A DNA stretch of 64,000 nucleotides from Flavobacteriaceae bacterium UBA3159. GTDB taxonomy: Bacteria > Bacteroidota > Bacteroidia > Flavobacteriales > Flavobacteriaceae. Within the stretch, counting starts at the first letter, position 1. Each line of letters starts with the position of its first letter. The position numbers and the translations under genes are program-made. Positions 62,002-64,000 of this stretch are shown piece by piece. The stretch lies in NCBI GenBank assembly GCA_002364535.1, contig DEYL01000054.1:26434-90433 (forward strand), read 5' to 3'. The notes under the pieces are model-generated. The model had not been told where the DNA came from, searched no databases, and was given only the letters and a program-made list of their open reading frames with translations.

Positions 62002-62577
62002 ATGTTTGTAAAACCTACAATTAAACAATTAATGGAATCAGGAAAACTTCTTATTGCTGAACCTTCGGTGTTTGGGGATCATAATTTTCACCGATCCATC
62101 GTGATAATGGTAGAAAAAAAAGAATCCGGTTTTCTGGGTTTCATCATCAACAAGCCCTTAAGCTATGAAATCAAAGATGTTTTACCCGAAATTCAAATGG
62201 ATTTTCCTCTCTACAATGGAGGCCCGGTGGAACAAGATAATTTGTTTTTTATTCACAACGTTGGACATTTGATCCCGGGAAGTATTAGAATAGACAATAA
62301 ACTATTTTGGGGAGGGGAATTTGAAAAGGTACTGGCACTGGTCAAGGACGGACTAATCGGCCCTAAAGACATCCGATTCTTTTTGGGCTATTCAGGCTGG
62401 TCAAAAGGGCAGCTGCAACAAGAAATTGGAGCCAAATCATGGGTGGTTGTCGAAAATCCTTTTGCGGGTAAGATTTTATCTCACCAAACAGAGCGCTTGT
62501 GGAGAGATCAAATGATGGCCTTGGGAGGTAAGTATATCATTTGGTCTAATACGCCAGAAAATCCTTATCACAATTGA
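62002..62577 (+). CDS. yqgE: YqgE/AlgH family protein
   Basis: A 191-residue protein of the UPF0301/YqgE family: KLLIAEPSVFGDHNFHRSIVIMVE, GFLGFIINKPL, YNGGPVEQDNLFFIHN and FLGYSGWSKGQLQQEI. Function not established, although linked to transcriptional control of alginate in Pseudomonas. Its 3' end overlaps the converging aminotransferase-like gene by 10 bp. It has its own transcript after the HU terminator. Confidence 0.92.
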   Translation: MFVKPTIKQLMESGKLLIAEPSVFGDHNFHRSIVIMVEKKESGFLGFIINKPLSYEIKDVLPEIQMDFPLYNGGPVEQDNLFFIHNVGHLIPGSIRIDNKLFWGGEFEKVLALVKDGLIGPKDIRFFLGYSGWSKGQLQQEIGAKSWVVVENPFAGKILSHQTERLWRDQMMALGGKYIIWSNTPENPYHN

Positions 62578-63401
62578 TTTTTCATGTAATCTAGGAATTG
62601 TTCAGCTAAAGCTTCGGACTTTTGAGTTTCAAATCTCTTCTTCCTAAATTGACTGATGTTTACAAATCCATGGGCGGAAGAAATCAAAAATACCTCCTGG
62701 GCTTGTTGGATTGAAAATACCGATATTTCCGTTTCAACTCCCTCGATTTTTCTTTTCTTTTTTAAAAAGTCTATAAAAGCAGAACGCAAAACAGTATTTA
62801 CTGCTCCCTCCGAAAGTGCTGGAGTTTGAAGGTTTTCGTTTTTAATTAAAAAAACAGAACCGTGGGTACTCTCCACCAGTCGTTTGTGATTGTTAATAAG
62901 CAGTGCCGCACCAAAACCGTTTTCGTATGCAAATACCTGTCCCAGAATACGTAAAGAGGCATTGGTCTGAACAAGATTGGAATAATCATCGGCAAAAATA
63001 TAGTGGTCTTTGAATAATGTCAAGTTCAGTGTGCAAGAATCCCATGAGGATTGATCGATTTGCATCAAAAAACAAATGGGGGTCACTGCTGCTGCATGAG
63101 TGGGATCTTTTTTTCTGTAAAATTTCAGGCTAAGCTTTTGAACATCTGCCAGGGTGTTGTTAAAGTAGTTCAGGCGATCGGTTTGTTCCTGAAAATAGTC
63201 CAAAGCAAAGTGCATGGGTATATCTACTCTAAATCTTCTTAAGGCCGCCATAATCGAAAAATAATGCGCTTCCAAGAGGCTTATTTTACCTTTAAATACA
63301 ATCAAATGGTGCGTGTGAATCGGAAGAGAAGTTAGGGTGCTAAGTAATTCCTCAGGCACAGCCTTAAGGCTGGAAAAACAGTTCCCGTCAAAATTAATCA
63401 T
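62568..63401 (-). CDS. Class IV aminotransferase-fold protein without the PLP lysine
   Basis: A 277-residue protein of the branched-chain aminotransferase/aminodeoxychorismate lyase fold; start ATG at 63401 (TTG one codon earlier). Recognisable parts: KISLLEAHYFSIMAALRRF (residues about 40-57), the GAALLINNHKRLVESTHGSVFLIKN block near 163-187 and TPALSEGAVNTVLR near 193. At the site of the usual K-T-x-N with the PLP-binding Lys the sequence reads LVQTNASL (Val144-Gln145), so the Lys is absent. It is the second gene after the START-like gene and converges on yqgE. It may have lost PLP chemistry or use another residue. Confidence 0.82.
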   Translation of the reverse strand: MINFDGNCFSSLKAVPEELLSTLTSLPIHTHHLIVFKGKISLLEAHYFSIMAALRRFRVDIPMHFALDYFQEQTDRLNYFNNTLADVQKLSLKFYRKKDPTHAAAVTPICFLMQIDQSSWDSCTLNLTLFKDHYIFADDYSNLVQTNASLRILGQVFAYENGFGAALLINNHKRLVESTHGSVFLIKNENLQTPALSEGAVNTVLRSAFIDFLKKKRKIEGVETEISVFSIQQAQEVFLISSAHGFVNISQFRKKRFETQKSEALAEQFLDYMKNQL

Positions 63402-63411
63402 CAAAAAAGGT

Positions 63412-63804
63412 TTAGGCAGAACCTAGAACTTGTTTCAGGTCAGAGATTAAACTATTCCAGAGAAGTTTGGACTCATCTAATTCATCTTCATCGGCAAAAT
63501 CGGAGACAACCAAAGAGACGTCCTTAGTGATTTCATCCACCTCAATTTTAAATTCAAAATAATAATCGGCAGCATCTTCCTCACCATTGTCCCATTGAAA
63601 TCGAATTCTTTCATTAGATTTGTTTTGAATCAACTTTGCCTTTTCTTCAGTATCGTCCCAAATAAAGAGGAAGTTTTCACCCCTTGAATTGACGTTATCA
63701 GCAAACCATTCCGACAAACCAGAGGGTGTAGAAAGGTATTGATACAACAATTGAGGTGAGGCTTGGAAATCATACTCTACAGAAAAGAAGGTCTTTTTAC
63801 TCAT
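63412..63804 (-). CDS. START-like domain protein
   Basis: A 130-residue protein of the SRPBCC/START-like fold found in Bacteroidota (KTFFSVEYDFQASPQLLYQYLS, LSEWFADNV, FLFIWDDTEEKAKL, and the acidic DFADEDELDESKLLWNSLISDLKQVLG ending). ATG at 63804 is used; a TTG lies one codon upstream. It is 10 bp upstream of the aminotransferase-like gene on the same strand, so the two are one transcript. Ligand and role are unknown. Confidence 0.85.
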   Translation of the reverse strand: MSKKTFFSVEYDFQASPQLLYQYLSTPSGLSEWFADNVNSRGENFLFIWDDTEEKAKLIQNKSNERIRFQWDNGEEDAADYYFEFKIEVDEITKDVSLVVSDFADEDELDESKLLWNSLISDLKQVLGSA

Positions 63805-63905
63805 CAAGGCAATATTTTGATGTTAATATATACAAAAAAGTTTAGGTGCCACTCAAAGAGGTAATTTTTTTTGAATGTTCAAAGCCTCACTAAAAATTAT
63901 AATTT

Positions 63906-63913
63906 TATATTTG
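63906..63913 (+). promoter_or_regulatory. -7 element upstream of tRNA-Met
   Basis: TATATTTG at 63906-63913 matches TAnnTTTG exactly, 12 bp before the tRNA. No -33 TTG was found at the expected spacing. Confidence 0.45.
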
Positions 63914-63925
63914 CGCATTGAAAAT

Positions 63926-64000
63926 GGCGAGGTAGCTCAGCCGGTTAGAGCGTCGGATTCATAACCCGGAGGTCGGGAGTTCAAGTCTCCCTCTCGCTAC
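63926..64000 (+). tRNA. tRNA-Met (CAT anticodon), 3' end at window edge
   Basis: A cloverleaf can be drawn: acceptor arm GGCGAGG (63926-63932) with TCTCGCT near 63992-63998 including two G-U pairs, D arm GCTC/GAGC, an anticodon arm with loop TTCATAA (anticodon CAT) and the usual A-C mismatch at its base, and a T arm GGGAG/CTCCC with TTCAAGT loop. The G1-U72 pair argues for elongator tRNA-Met rather than the initiator (which lacks a 1-72 pair). The window ends at the first C after the discriminator A. Confidence 0.95.

Noticed and set aside
1..64000. Search by eye for CRISPR arrays, insertion sequences, integrases and attachment sites
   Set aside because: No regularly spaced direct repeats, transposase or recombinase motifs were seen; the single tRNA at the right edge has no visible adjoining repeat inside the window.

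Overview
The window is AT-rich chromosomal DNA from a member of the Bacteroidota, most likely a marine flavobacterium. The evidence is two SusC/SusD pairs, many lipobox-bearing secreted enzymes, TAnnTTTG-type -7 promoter elements, DUF4290 and DUF2911 families, a CcsB-CcsA fusion, a MurA with Asp in place of the catalytic Cys, and a large photolyase island. There is no transposase, integrase or CRISPR array.

Region 1 (1-33.7 kb) is a sulfated-polysaccharide utilization locus. It holds two separately terminated SusC/SusD uptake pairs (2.1-11.7 kb), six S1-type sulfatases (one cut by the left edge), a GH39-like and a GH78-like glycosidase, an SGNH hydrolase, a SASA-type esterase, a purple-acid-phosphatase-like enzyme, a beta-lactamase-fold serine hydrolase and a BNR_4 beta-propeller protein that may be a polysaccharide lyase. 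GH39, GH78, BNR_4 and many sulfatases together suggest a rhamnose- and uronate-containing sulfated algal glycan such as ulvan; this is inference. Embedded in it is a probable 3-keto-glycoside module: a tandem-DUF1080 protein, a Tat-exported Gfo/Idh/MocA oxidoreductase and a DUF6807-DUF1080 fusion. Two near-identical operator-like sites (13 of 14 bases), one in a divergent promoter region, tie the module to the sulfatase operons. The DUF6807-DUF1080 gene carries a perfect terminator-like hairpin just after its signal peptide.

Region 2 (33.7-47.6 kb) is mostly housekeeping: DUF2911 proteins, an MscS-family channel, a TerB-like protein, the CcsBA cytochrome c maturation fusion, a DUF2520-KdsC-Maf cluster, and a secreted PIG-L deacetylase joined to a sodium:solute symporter by a 31-codon membrane peptide whose start and stop overlap both neighbours.

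Region 3 (47.6-54.9 kb) is a compact eight-gene light-repair operon: SRPBCC protein, an SDR without the catalytic Tyr, class I photolyase, DUF2256, cryptochrome-DASH, an iron-sulfur (6-4) photolyase (PhrB/FeS-BCP type), a divergent fourth photolyase-family protein and a TIGR03643 protein.

Region 4 (54.9-64.0 kb) is conserved core: murA, DUF4290, DUF493, an AAA NTPase, recQ, fmt, HU, yqgE, a class IV aminotransferase-fold protein lacking the PLP lysine, a START-like protein and tRNA-Met at the right edge.
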